64,000 nucleotides of DNA, taken from Euryarchaeota archaeon UBA88 (lineage in GTDB: Archaea > Thermoplasmatota > Poseidoniia > Poseidoniales > Poseidoniaceae). This document shows positions 36,877-43,978 of this stretch, piece after piece (the stretch's first letter is position 1; every line of letters begins with the position of its first letter). A program made the position numbers and the translations under genes. The notes below the pieces were generated by a model that was given only the letters and a program-made list of their open reading frames with translations, was not told the DNA's origin and did not search any database. The stretch covers positions 1 through 64,000 of the forward strand of contig DAME01000002.1 of the NCBI GenBank assembly GCA_002499545.1, written 5' to 3'.

Positions 36877-39282
36877 CTATGATTGACTCTCCACGTGGAG
36901 AGAACGGCCTCCGAGCGGTGCAAATGCACGGCCAGATCCGTCGTAGAATTTGCCCATCCATTCCACAAAGTGGAGACGGGCTGCGTGAATCGTAGGTGAG
37001 AGAATTCCGAGTGCCAAGGCGAAGACCTGGACGAAGAGGAAAATTCCGAGACACAGTAGAGCGGTAAGCCAACCGCCAAAACCACCGGTTTCAATACCAG
37101 CGAGAATATTTTCCCACCCAAGAATGATGGAGACTTCTGCAATTTTGACTCCAGCGACACCAACTGCCATGATTCGCAGGTAGGAGAGTGTGTTAGCAAG
37201 GAGCCCGAAGGTTTCGATTGGTCCCATGATGATTCCACCTGCCCAGCCAAATCCTTCATAGATGGCAAGGCCGACAATCAAGCAGCCAATTCCGCCGAGA
37301 AGAAGGAAGTTCCAAAGCGGCTGGAATTGGAAGAGGTCAGTCCCGAACATGACAAAGTTTCGGCAAATCATGAAACCTCCGACCAGAATCATCAACCAAG
37401 AGCCTTTCTCGAAGAAAGCGGCAGAGAATCCATGCGCCTTGTTGACGTTGAAAAATCCGATAAGGAGACCGACCAAGATGTGGAATACACCGAGATAGAC
37501 TGCGAGAGAGACATATTGTTCAAGTCCGTGTCCAGCGCTTGCACGGTGGAATGGCATCATGATGAATGGATGGTCAGCATCGCCAAGACCGAGGAATACA
37601 GCAATATTTTCTGGTAGAACAAAGGTGTCATGCGCCCATTCGTAAAATCCAGTCAGGATTGCGATATCTGGACCCCAGTGGTACCCGTCCTTGAGAACGC
37701 CAGCTGCGTCATACATGCTTCCGTCCCAAACAAAACCAAACCCTTCAGCGAAGATAATGCCCCAAATAATGCACCACACACCCATCCAGCGTAGAACTGT
37801 GAGGCCTTTTCCAGCAAGTGGGTCTGCAGCGAACGGCTTTGAGCCGAGCCAAGCAGACAAAGCTACCAAGACGAGACCATAGCCCCAATCGCCAAGAATC
37901 ATCCCGTAAATGAACGGGAATGTCATCATGATGAGCATCGACGGTTCAAACGTCCCATACTTTGGACGACCGACTAAATCGACGAGTAGTTCAAACGGCT
38001 GAGTCGCCTTATTGTTGTTGAATTCGATAGGTGGATCGACGTGCACAGGCTCTTCATGGTGGACCGGCATATTGCGGATACGGGTGAGCGCAATATCGAG
38101 TTCGGGCAGGTTGAGCTTTCCATCTCCATCCATGTCCATCGAAGCAACTAGCGGACCAATGTTCCACGGAGGAAGGTCGGCAATGCTGGAATTTTTCAGC
38201 GCCTTGCTGAATTCGTAACTGTCGATATCGCCTGAGCGGTCCAAGTCGATTGAACCGAAGAATTCGAAAATCGACTGATTTGAACGAACAAGATAGTCAG
38301 AGAGCATTTGCAATTCTTTCGCCACTTCAACTCCAGGCTCTTCGTGTGAATCATGGTGGTGGCCGTGGTCGTCAACATAAGGCTCGATACTTACGTGGGA
38401 TGCTGCCTTCGACAGTCGGTCGATGACACGTTGCTTGTGTTCGCTTGGAACCCATCCATCGAGTGCAAACGCTTGATTGCTCACAGCGACGAGAGTTGGA
38501 GCGGTAAAAATTGCCGATTCCCGCACGAGGTGCTCCTCAACTGCGATGAGTTTTCGACCGTGCGCTTCAACCCACGCTTCGAGTGATGACTGAGCGGTTT
38601 CAATCGCTGATTCCAAACCGCTAATCTCTTCAAGAATTGCTTTTGCTTTCTCTGATGGAGAGCCTTCTCCTGTAGGTATTTGAACGGCTTTAGCACCAAG
38701 TTCCGCCATGCCGATTTGAACCTCAGCCGATTGATTTGAACGGCAAGCAACGGCGACTAGGCCGCTGGTTGAGTGAAGTTCGATGTCGCTCTTGATGTCA
38801 GCGAAAACAGTGGGCGCTCGAGAGGCCCGACTGGTCTCACCCACGTATACCTCGACACCTTCAAAACCGCCCATCAATTCAAGCGGTATATCCAATGGAG
38901 CCAAGCGACTAAGAGCCTGATGTTGTTCATTCAAAGTGTTAATCATCGCCTCGGATTCCCGTAGTGTTGTGATGTATCCAAGAGCGGTTTCAACCTCTGA
39001 TTCAAACTTTGGAAGAAGTTTGGAGATTTCGCTGCGAGACATTGGGCCATCTGAGTTAAACGCAGAAACGGATGATGAAATCGCTTGGACTTTTACCAAC
39101 ATGGCGCTGACCGAGTTAGCAGCCTCTGAATCCATTGACTTACCGACGCCAATTCCGTCTTCGAATCGACCATATTCCTGAATGTGAACGCAACTGAGCT
39201 CGGTGCAGATGCGGAGAATTTCTTCCATTTTCTCAACGGGAGCCGCTACTGTAAGACGTGACATCTCAGAAGTAGCAAACAT
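36877..39282 (-). CDS. atpI: A-type ATP synthase subunit I (stator) with inserted EF-hand pair
   Basis: The 801-residue stator subunit joins the peripheral stalks to the membrane ion channel. The N-terminal cytoplasmic domain (about 1-300, with TVAAPVEKMEEIL) and the membrane domain (from about 430, QPFELLVDLVGRPKYGTFEP then IYGMILGDWGYG) are normal; eight or so membrane helices follow. Between them, at about 303-412, is an insertion with a His-rich stretch (DDHGHHHDSHEE) and two canonical EF-hand loops: DLDRSGDIDSYE (D346-E357) and DMDGDGKLNLPE (D383-E394). The usual protein is about 650-700 residues. The insertion lies before the first helix, so it is cytoplasmic. Calcium control of the synthase is an inference. 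Confidence 0.95.
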   Translation of the reverse strand: MFATSEMSRLTVAAPVEKMEEILRICTELSCVHIQEYGRFEDGIGVGKSMDSEAANSVSAMLVKVQAISSSVSAFNSDGPMSRSEISKLLPKFESEVETALGYITTLRESEAMINTLNEQHQALSRLAPLDIPLELMGGFEGVEVYVGETSRASRAPTVFADIKSDIELHSTSGLVAVACRSNQSAEVQIGMAELGAKAVQIPTGEGSPSEKAKAILEEISGLESAIETAQSSLEAWVEAHGRKLIAVEEHLVRESAIFTAPTLVAVSNQAFALDGWVPSEHKQRVIDRLSKAASHVSIEPYVDDHGHHHDSHEEPGVEVAKELQMLSDYLVRSNQSIFEFFGSIDLDRSGDIDSYEFSKALKNSSIADLPPWNIGPLVASMDMDGDGKLNLPELDIALTRIRNMPVHHEEPVHVDPPIEFNNNKATQPFELLVDLVGRPKYGTFEPSMLIMMTFPFIYGMILGDWGYGLVLVALSAWLGSKPFAADPLAGKGLTVLRWMGVWCIIWGIIFAEGFGFVWDGSMYDAAGVLKDGYHWGPDIAILTGFYEWAHDTFVLPENIAVFLGLGDADHPFIMMPFHRASAGHGLEQYVSLAVYLGVFHILVGLLIGFFNVNKAHGFSAAFFEKGSWLMILVGGFMICRNFVMFGTDLFQFQPLWNFLLLGGIGCLIVGLAIYEGFGWAGGIIMGPIETFGLLANTLSYLRIMAVGVAGVKIAEVSIILGWENILAGIETGGFGGWLTALLCLGIFLFVQVFALALGILSPTIHAARLHFVEWMGKFYDGSGRAFAPLGGRSLHVESQS

Positions 39283-39291
39283 GGAATCGCC

Positions 39292-39603
39292 TCATTGTGA
39301 TTTGACTGCCCCAAGGAGCGCCTTGACTGCTTTGTCCTTGCGTTCTGAAGCAGAAGATTCGATTGCTTGAATTGTAGCAGCGCCTTCTTCTTGTACAGCA
39401 CTGGCCTCTTTACCGGCCTTAGCACGTGCAGCATCGATCGCTGCTTGGGTTTGAGTGAAAGATTCTTCCGAGGCTGCGGTAACCAACGAGGTGGCTTCTC
39501 GGCGTGCGTCAGCAGTAATCTTTCCGGATTCTGTTTGAGCACTTGCGAGTGTTTTTTCGGCAGACTGCTCAGCCTCTTTGATTTTGCGAAGAACATCAGC
39601 CAT
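39292..39603 (-). CDS. atpH: A-type ATP synthase subunit H (peripheral stalk)
   Basis: The 103-residue coiled-coil protein begins at the ATG at 39603 (MADVLRKIKEAEQSAEKTL); the five codons before it are not needed. It is almost all helix, rich in Ala, Glu, Lys and Gln, as expected for the stalk partner of subunit E. It is the first gene of the operon H-I-K-E-C-F-A-B-D, so the main promoter should lie between 39604 and the methyltransferase gene end; I see no clear TATA box there. Confidence 0.9.
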   Translation of the reverse strand: MADVLRKIKEAEQSAEKTLASAQTESGKITADARREATSLVTAASEESFTQTQAAIDAARAKAGKEASAVQEEGAATIQAIESSASERKDKAVKALLGAVKSQ

Positions 39604-39692
39604 ACCCACATAAATCACCTGTAGCCTAACTGACTTGGAGGGGGTTTATGAGGCTAATGGGCGCGACATCTGCGCCACTGGAACACAGTACC

Positions 39693-40520
39693 TCAGTCCC
39701 GGAGTGGTTTTGTCGCTCGGAACCGACTGGCCATAGCAAACGGCATCAACAGTCGACCTTGAACATCATCAAAACCAACTTCCTTCATCATGGCGCGATA
39801 ATAGCCGTTGGTCCCGTACTGCGTGTATGTTTGAGCGAGTCCTTTCCACGGATGGTTCTTTTCCTTGGTCACATATCGGGCGATCCATTGAACGACCGTT
39901 GCCATCCAAATTCGGCCACCTAGTCCGTGAAACCAGTTGGCTTTTCCTGCGTCGCAAATCACGAGACGACCGCCCGGCTTAAGAACTCGAAATATCTCAC
40001 TCAAGCCTTTCTTTTTATCTTGGAAATCTCTGAATGAAAACAAGCAAAAAACCATGTCGAAGGTGTCGTCTTCCAAAGGGATTGATTCTGCAATCGCTTC
40101 GACATACTGAGCGGGTTTTTCTCCCCGAGATGCTCGAGCCGAATCGACACGTTTTTTGGCAACTTTCAGCATTTCAGCCGAAGGATCTAAACACGTAACG
40201 TCCAAATCAACAAGGTCTTCAGCAAATGAACCCGGTCCGCAACCGACTTCGAGGACCTTCATGCCTGGTGATGCATGGTTCCGGACATTTTTACGCCACA
40301 CCTTGTCTTGACCAAAAGTCATGAGACGATTGACACGGTCGTAATTTGGAATCGAATCTTCGAGTTGCGATTCAAGAATCTCCCAAGCATCAAGGTCGAT
40401 TCCTGAGGGGTCGTATCCCCCGGTTGCAGCTCTTCCGCCCATGGCCTTTCGGCTCCCCCGACCTCTTTGGATATGTCGCTTCCAAAAGTACGGCTGAACG
40501 CTCGGCCTGGACCTCGCCAT
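39693..40520 (-). CDS. UbiE/MenG-like SAM methyltransferase
   Basis: The 275-residue class I methyltransferase has the SAM motif KVLEVGCGPGSFAEDL and the acidic motif VTCLDPSAEML, plus DMVFCLFSFRDFQDK and RVLKPGGRLVICDAGKA. The segment NYDRVNRLMTFGQDKVWRK is typical of UbiE/MenG quinone-ring methyltransferases. The basic N-terminus before residue 28 is poorly conserved, so the ATG at 40442 is an alternative start. The gene overlaps the third RecA-like gene (TGATG), the last of the KaiC-type operon. A menaquinone precursor is the likely substrate, but the operon context leaves other targets open. Confidence 0.78.
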   Translation of the reverse strand: MARSRPSVQPYFWKRHIQRGRGSRKAMGGRAATGGYDPSGIDLDAWEILESQLEDSIPNYDRVNRLMTFGQDKVWRKNVRNHASPGMKVLEVGCGPGSFAEDLVDLDVTCLDPSAEMLKVAKKRVDSARASRGEKPAQYVEAIAESIPLEDDTFDMVFCLFSFRDFQDKKKGLSEIFRVLKPGGRLVICDAGKANWFHGLGGRIWMATVVQWIARYVTKEKNHPWKGLAQTYTQYGTNGYYRAMMKEVGFDDVQGRLLMPFAMASRFRATKPLRD

Positions 40521-41323
40521 CAAGCGATACGTTCGACGGTTTCTGGCGTAATACCTTCTTCTGGTGTCACTCTGAATACGAGAATTTTCAAATTTTCTGG
40601 AGCGTTGCGGAATTTGGAGACGATCATCGAGGTTTCAAAATCGGTACCGATGGTTCGTACTTGAAACGACAGAACCATGTCGGCGATTGAGGACAATTCT
40701 TGCTTTACTGAGGGGTCTAAACCGTTGGTGGACACTGAAATCAGCAAAAGACCACGGTTCAACTGAGCGTGTGCTGCAAGCATCCGGACCATCGCCACTA
40801 CCCGAGCGGGATCTTCTCGCTGAAGGAAGAAGTCGAGACTGTCGACCACGGCTCGGAAATACGGGCCAAGTGCCATGATTTCGTTGGTAACTTCCGTCAA
40901 GTAGTCCTGATTGTTGTCATCGACGAACCGTGTTTGAGCAAGTCGTTGGATATCATCGAGTTGGAAACCTTCCAAACGGTAACGGCTCGCTAAAAGTTCA
41001 CGTTCGAGAACCGTCGAGTTGTATTCTTCCCCGATGGTACGAACATTGATATCGAGCGGCCAGTCATACTTTTGAAAAATTCGAACGATTTCTTGCTGCC
41101 CTTCATTTGTCGAGATATACAGCGTGTTTTCTGATTCCTCGGCAGGAGAAGAAAACTGCTTCGCAAACAACTCACTCCCCGACCCAGTATCGGTGAAAGC
41201 GACCATCGTGAATCCTCGAGGCACGCCCCCGTGCATCTCATTGTCGAATTTCGGAACACCAAAGGAGCCTACTTTACCGAAGAACTCCTCATCTTCTGCA
41301 TCAAATTCTATTTTACGGGCCAT
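40520..41323 (-). CDS. KaiC/RecA-fold protein with degenerate P-loop (third of a trio)
   Basis: The 267-residue protein keeps the KaiC/RadA layout (GVPKFDNEMHGGVPRGFTMV, then a P-loop position TDTGSGSE at 44-51) but lacks the Walker A Lys-Thr/Ser. A Walker-B-like strand FRAVVDSLDFFL and the strand RGLLLISVSTNGLDP follow. It is probably not an ATPase, or binds nucleotide weakly. It lies 9 bases after the second RecA-like gene and overlaps the methyltransferase start. I infer that it assembles with the two other RecA-fold proteins in a signalling or regulatory complex. Confidence 0.65.
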   Translation of the reverse strand: MARKIEFDAEDEEFFGKVGSFGVPKFDNEMHGGVPRGFTMVAFTDTGSGSELFAKQFSSPAEESENTLYISTNEGQQEIVRIFQKYDWPLDINVRTIGEEYNSTVLERELLASRYRLEGFQLDDIQRLAQTRFVDDNNQDYLTEVTNEIMALGPYFRAVVDSLDFFLQREDPARVVAMVRMLAAHAQLNRGLLLISVSTNGLDPSVKQELSSIADMVLSFQVRTIGTDFETSMIVSKFRNAPENLKILVFRVTPEEGITPETVERIA

Positions 41324-41332
41324 GAAACTACC

Positions 41333-41920
41333 TCAGTGAATCACCACTTGGCCACGATCGATGAGATCGGTGCAATACAAGTCAAGATTGGAAAGTACCA
41401 GTGGTGGAGTTTGGTCAGGGACATTGAGAATCACTGACAGAACTTCACGTTGACGGAAGGTGTTGATGAAGGTGTGAAGGTATTCAGCAAGCATCCTATC
41501 TTCATTGTAAATAGCCAGAGCGTTGACACTGTCAAGGAATACAAAGTTCCGCTGAGAATTGATGGTTCGCAGGATGTAAAGAGTCCGCAAAAGGACGGAT
41601 TCGAGCATGATTGGGCTGTCGACAAAGTGAATGTTTGGATATTCTACGTCGGTACCGCCCAAAATTCCTGACGACACCAAATCGATGAACTGGATGTGAG
41701 AAACATCAAGCCCGATGGTCTTGAACGCTTCAATGATTTCAACAGCACCTCGACTGGCGCTAATGTATACGCCACCCATCTCGAACATCTGCATCAAGGG
41801 AACCATGGTGCTGGCGGTGACCATGAATGCGTTGGAATTACCGCATCGGACTTGGATGGCACTGTTGAGCGTGACTTCTGCATTCAGCTGTTCTGCAATT
41901 CGCTGGTCAAGTTCAAACAT
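41333..41920 (-). CDS. RecA-fold protein without P-loop (second of a trio)
   Basis: The 195-residue protein has no N-terminal P-loop: the corresponding strand reads MGGVYISASRGAVEIIEAF. It retains a Walker-B-like strand, NFVFLDSVNALAIYNE, and RecA-type helices. It starts at the ATG at 41920, three bases after the KaiC-like gene (a GTG at 41929 would overlap it). It appears to be a degenerate paralogue of the KaiC/RadA family and may be a structural partner of the active ATPase upstream. Confidence 0.6.
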   Translation of the reverse strand: MFELDQRIAEQLNAEVTLNSAIQVRCGNSNAFMVTASTMVPLMQMFEMGGVYISASRGAVEIIEAFKTIGLDVSHIQFIDLVSSGILGGTDVEYPNIHFVDSPIMLESVLLRTLYILRTINSQRNFVFLDSVNALAIYNEDRMLAEYLHTFINTFRQREVLSVILNVPDQTPPLVLSNLDLYCTDLIDRGQVVIH

Positions 41921-41921
41921 T

Positions 41922-42704
41922 TCATACACCTACCCTGTTGGCTTTGTCGGTTTGTGCACCCCATTTGAGCATCGGAGTGAGCATGACACCCAATGGTGTC
42001 AGTTCGATTGCATGCTTGGCTCGGCTGTGGGCAGTACCACGCATTTTCACAACCTGTAAGAATCTCAACAAATGCCCCATTCGCTCGACGTCTCCCATGA
42101 CAATGATGCCATCTGCAATCGCTTCTTCAACTCCGAACGAAGACCAGTGGGCGTTTTCCGTAGCCGAAGTGATTTCTGAAATTAGAATGGTCGTACATCC
42201 GAGAGTTGCGAGTTTCTTTCCAAGCGTGAACAGGAAGTCACGAATCAACTGTTCCGACTTAATTTTGTAACACAGCGTTGTCACTGAATCAATCACAAGG
42301 CGAGTCACACCGATGGTGTTGACAATATCGACGATCGCTTTGATGAGCGCATGGACGTCATCTAAGTCGAAGGATGCTTTATCCAATCCCAGCCACGAAT
42401 ACAGAACGTCCATGTCAAACACGTTGATGAGACCGGAATCGACCATGTTCATGTCAAAGAATGCATATTGGCGTATGTTTTCCAGCAGTTTAACCGAGGG
42501 TTCAGTTGCAGTAAAATGGGCACATGCTTCACCTGCAAGTGCACCCCGTACGAGAAATTCCATTCCCAGTGTCGTCTTTCCAGAACCACACGTTCCTGCG
42601 GCCAAAACAGTTGAGCCGTACGGTATACCGCCACGAAGGATTTCATCCAATCCGTGGATACCCGTTACGCAACGGTCACGGGTATAAACTGAGCCTGCTT
42701 GCAT
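41922..42704 (-). CDS. KaiC-like ATPase with intact P-loop (first of a trio)
   Basis: The 260-residue RecA/RadA-superfamily ATPase has the KaiC N-terminal pattern TGIHGLDEILRGGIPYGSTV, Walker A GTCGSGKT (37-44) and Walker B RLVIDSVTTL. Conserved TILISEITSA and AIADGIIVMGDV segments match single-domain KaiC/GvpD-type proteins. The ATG at 42704 is preferred to a TTG at 42722. A TATA-like CTATAG sits about 23 bases upstream. It is the first of four tightly packed genes with two degenerate relatives and a methyltransferase. Confidence 0.82.
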   Translation of the reverse strand: MQAGSVYTRDRCVTGIHGLDEILRGGIPYGSTVLAAGTCGSGKTTLGMEFLVRGALAGEACAHFTATEPSVKLLENIRQYAFFDMNMVDSGLINVFDMDVLYSWLGLDKASFDLDDVHALIKAIVDIVNTIGVTRLVIDSVTTLCYKIKSEQLIRDFLFTLGKKLATLGCTTILISEITSATENAHWSSFGVEEAIADGIIVMGDVERMGHLLRFLQVVKMRGTAHSRAKHAIELTPLGVMLTPMLKWGAQTDKANRVGV

Positions 42705-42769
42705 GGGGAACAACCCGACCAACGGCTATAGGTTCATGAAGCATCCGCTAAAAGGGTACAGAAAATCAC

Positions 42770-42781
42770 TCGATATATCGA
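42770..42781. promoter_or_regulatory. Perfect 12-base palindrome
   Basis: TCGATATATCGA lies immediately downstream (on the minus strand) of the stop codon of the lamin-tail gene and about 66 bases upstream of the KaiC-like gene start. It could be an operator for the KaiC operon or part of a transcription end. It is short, so chance cannot be excluded. Confidence 0.35.
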
Positions 42782-43897
42782 TTAATTCCCCGGAGTTGGG
42801 GTTGACTGAATCGACCATGAAGAGGATGATGTAGTGGAATTACCATCCCATTCCAGCGATTGCCCAAGGACCATGAACAGACCCGTGTCACCGCCCCATT
42901 CAATGCGACAAACATCGTACGGCATGGCTTCATCGATTTGCGTGTATCGGAGGGAGAGAACACCACCCCCATCTGCCAGGAGGTTTATCGAGCCAACCCC
43001 GAGGAAGGAATCTTGCGAAAGATCGATGATTTGGGAGGCGTTACCAGATGCTTGTGTCGTAGAATCACCCGTCATGAGAACGGTCGAATGTCCTGAGATG
43101 ACTCCGGATTTAAACAACAGATTGTTGCCGCCGGACGAGGTGGTATGATTCAGTGACCAGCCACGCAAGGAAAGGGCGAAGTCATTCGGATTATAGATTT
43201 CAATCCACTCTGGACCAGAGGCACTCGGACGGACCATTACTTCAGTAACGTGGAGGTCATTGTTTTTGTTTCCACCCTTGTGAACTTCCAAGATAATCTG
43301 CAACAGTTCGCCTTCTTGTGAAAACTGACGGTTCGCGGTTGAAGATGATGAGGCAGTTGAACGATCCGTTCCACCGGAGAAGACTTCGGTGCCTATCCGG
43401 TCCAGATTCGTGCTTTCTATCACAGTAATCGACAGGTAAAGCGTGTACCCATCGTCCAATCCCAATCCAGCAGCCATGTTTTCTTCAGATACATTTTGCA
43501 ACGCTCGGATTCGCTGGTGATCGAGAATTCCATCGTTGATTAGGCCCGTCTGGACTCGTCCATCTTCCAATGATTCTGCGTCTGCAAGATGCCATTCGGA
43601 GGTTGCGTTCGGGTAATCCAAGGCGGTTTCCCCCATCGGAATAAACCATCCACCATCAGAAGTTAACCTGTCCAAACCCTGGACGGCTGAACGGTCGATG
43701 CGGTCTACATTTGGGTCGTTTGAACCCATTTGCAGTTGAGCAAGAGAGAGAAATGCAGTGAGAATCATCAAGAAGAGTGCGAATGCAGAGAGGAATTCAA
43801 TCACGGCTGTGAGGGCTGTTTCGTCTCTTTTCAGGGACTGAGAGGCCTCAACTCGCATGAGCAGAGGTAGAGACGGGGATTGAAGAGGTTGCCGCAT
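42782..43897 (-). CDS. Pilin-like anchored protein with lamin-tail domain
   Basis: I choose the ATG at 43897 (371 residues); 43858 is the alternative, and a longer start would run up to the divergent gene. A basic stretch and a hydrophobic helix at about residues 27-52 (TALTAVIEFLSAFALFLMIL) resemble archaeal prepilin-like class III signals. The middle is Ser/Asp-rich. The C-terminal 150 residues are a lamin-tail (LTD) domain: EVMVRPSASGPEWIEIYNPN and LRGWSLNHTTS. Such proteins are usually outside the cell and may attach to surfaces or polymers. The family is not recognised as a whole. Confidence 0.7.
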   Translation of the reverse strand: MRQPLQSPSLPLLMRVEASQSLKRDETALTAVIEFLSAFALFLMILTAFLSLAQLQMGSNDPNVDRIDRSAVQGLDRLTSDGGWFIPMGETALDYPNATSEWHLADAESLEDGRVQTGLINDGILDHQRIRALQNVSEENMAAGLGLDDGYTLYLSITVIESTNLDRIGTEVFSGGTDRSTASSSSTANRQFSQEGELLQIILEVHKGGNKNNDLHVTEVMVRPSASGPEWIEIYNPNDFALSLRGWSLNHTTSSGGNNLLFKSGVISGHSTVLMTGDSTTQASGNASQIIDLSQDSFLGVGSINLLADGGGVLSLRYTQIDEAMPYDVCRIEWGGDTGLFMVLGQSLEWDGNSTTSSSSWSIQSTPTPGN

Positions 43898-43932
43898 GGA
43901 TAGGTTCCAAATCGGCAAATTATGGCATCCAA

Positions 43933-43947
43933 GCCCCCTTCGGGGGC
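43933..43947. repeat. GC-rich hairpin in the divergent intergenic region
   Basis: GCCCCC-TTC-GGGGGC can fold into a six-pair stem (or a five-pair stem with a UUCG-type loop). It sits between the lamin-tail protein gene and the large secreted protein gene. In the minus direction it lies in or near the lamin-tail leader; its role is not known. Confidence 0.4.
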
Positions 43948-43978
43948 GATGAGTCTTTGAAGCCCCCCTGCGAGGCAT

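Noticed and set aside
43898..43978. Extension of the lamin-tail protein to 43978
   Set aside because: The extra residues are encoded by the divergent promoter and hairpin region and look non-coding.
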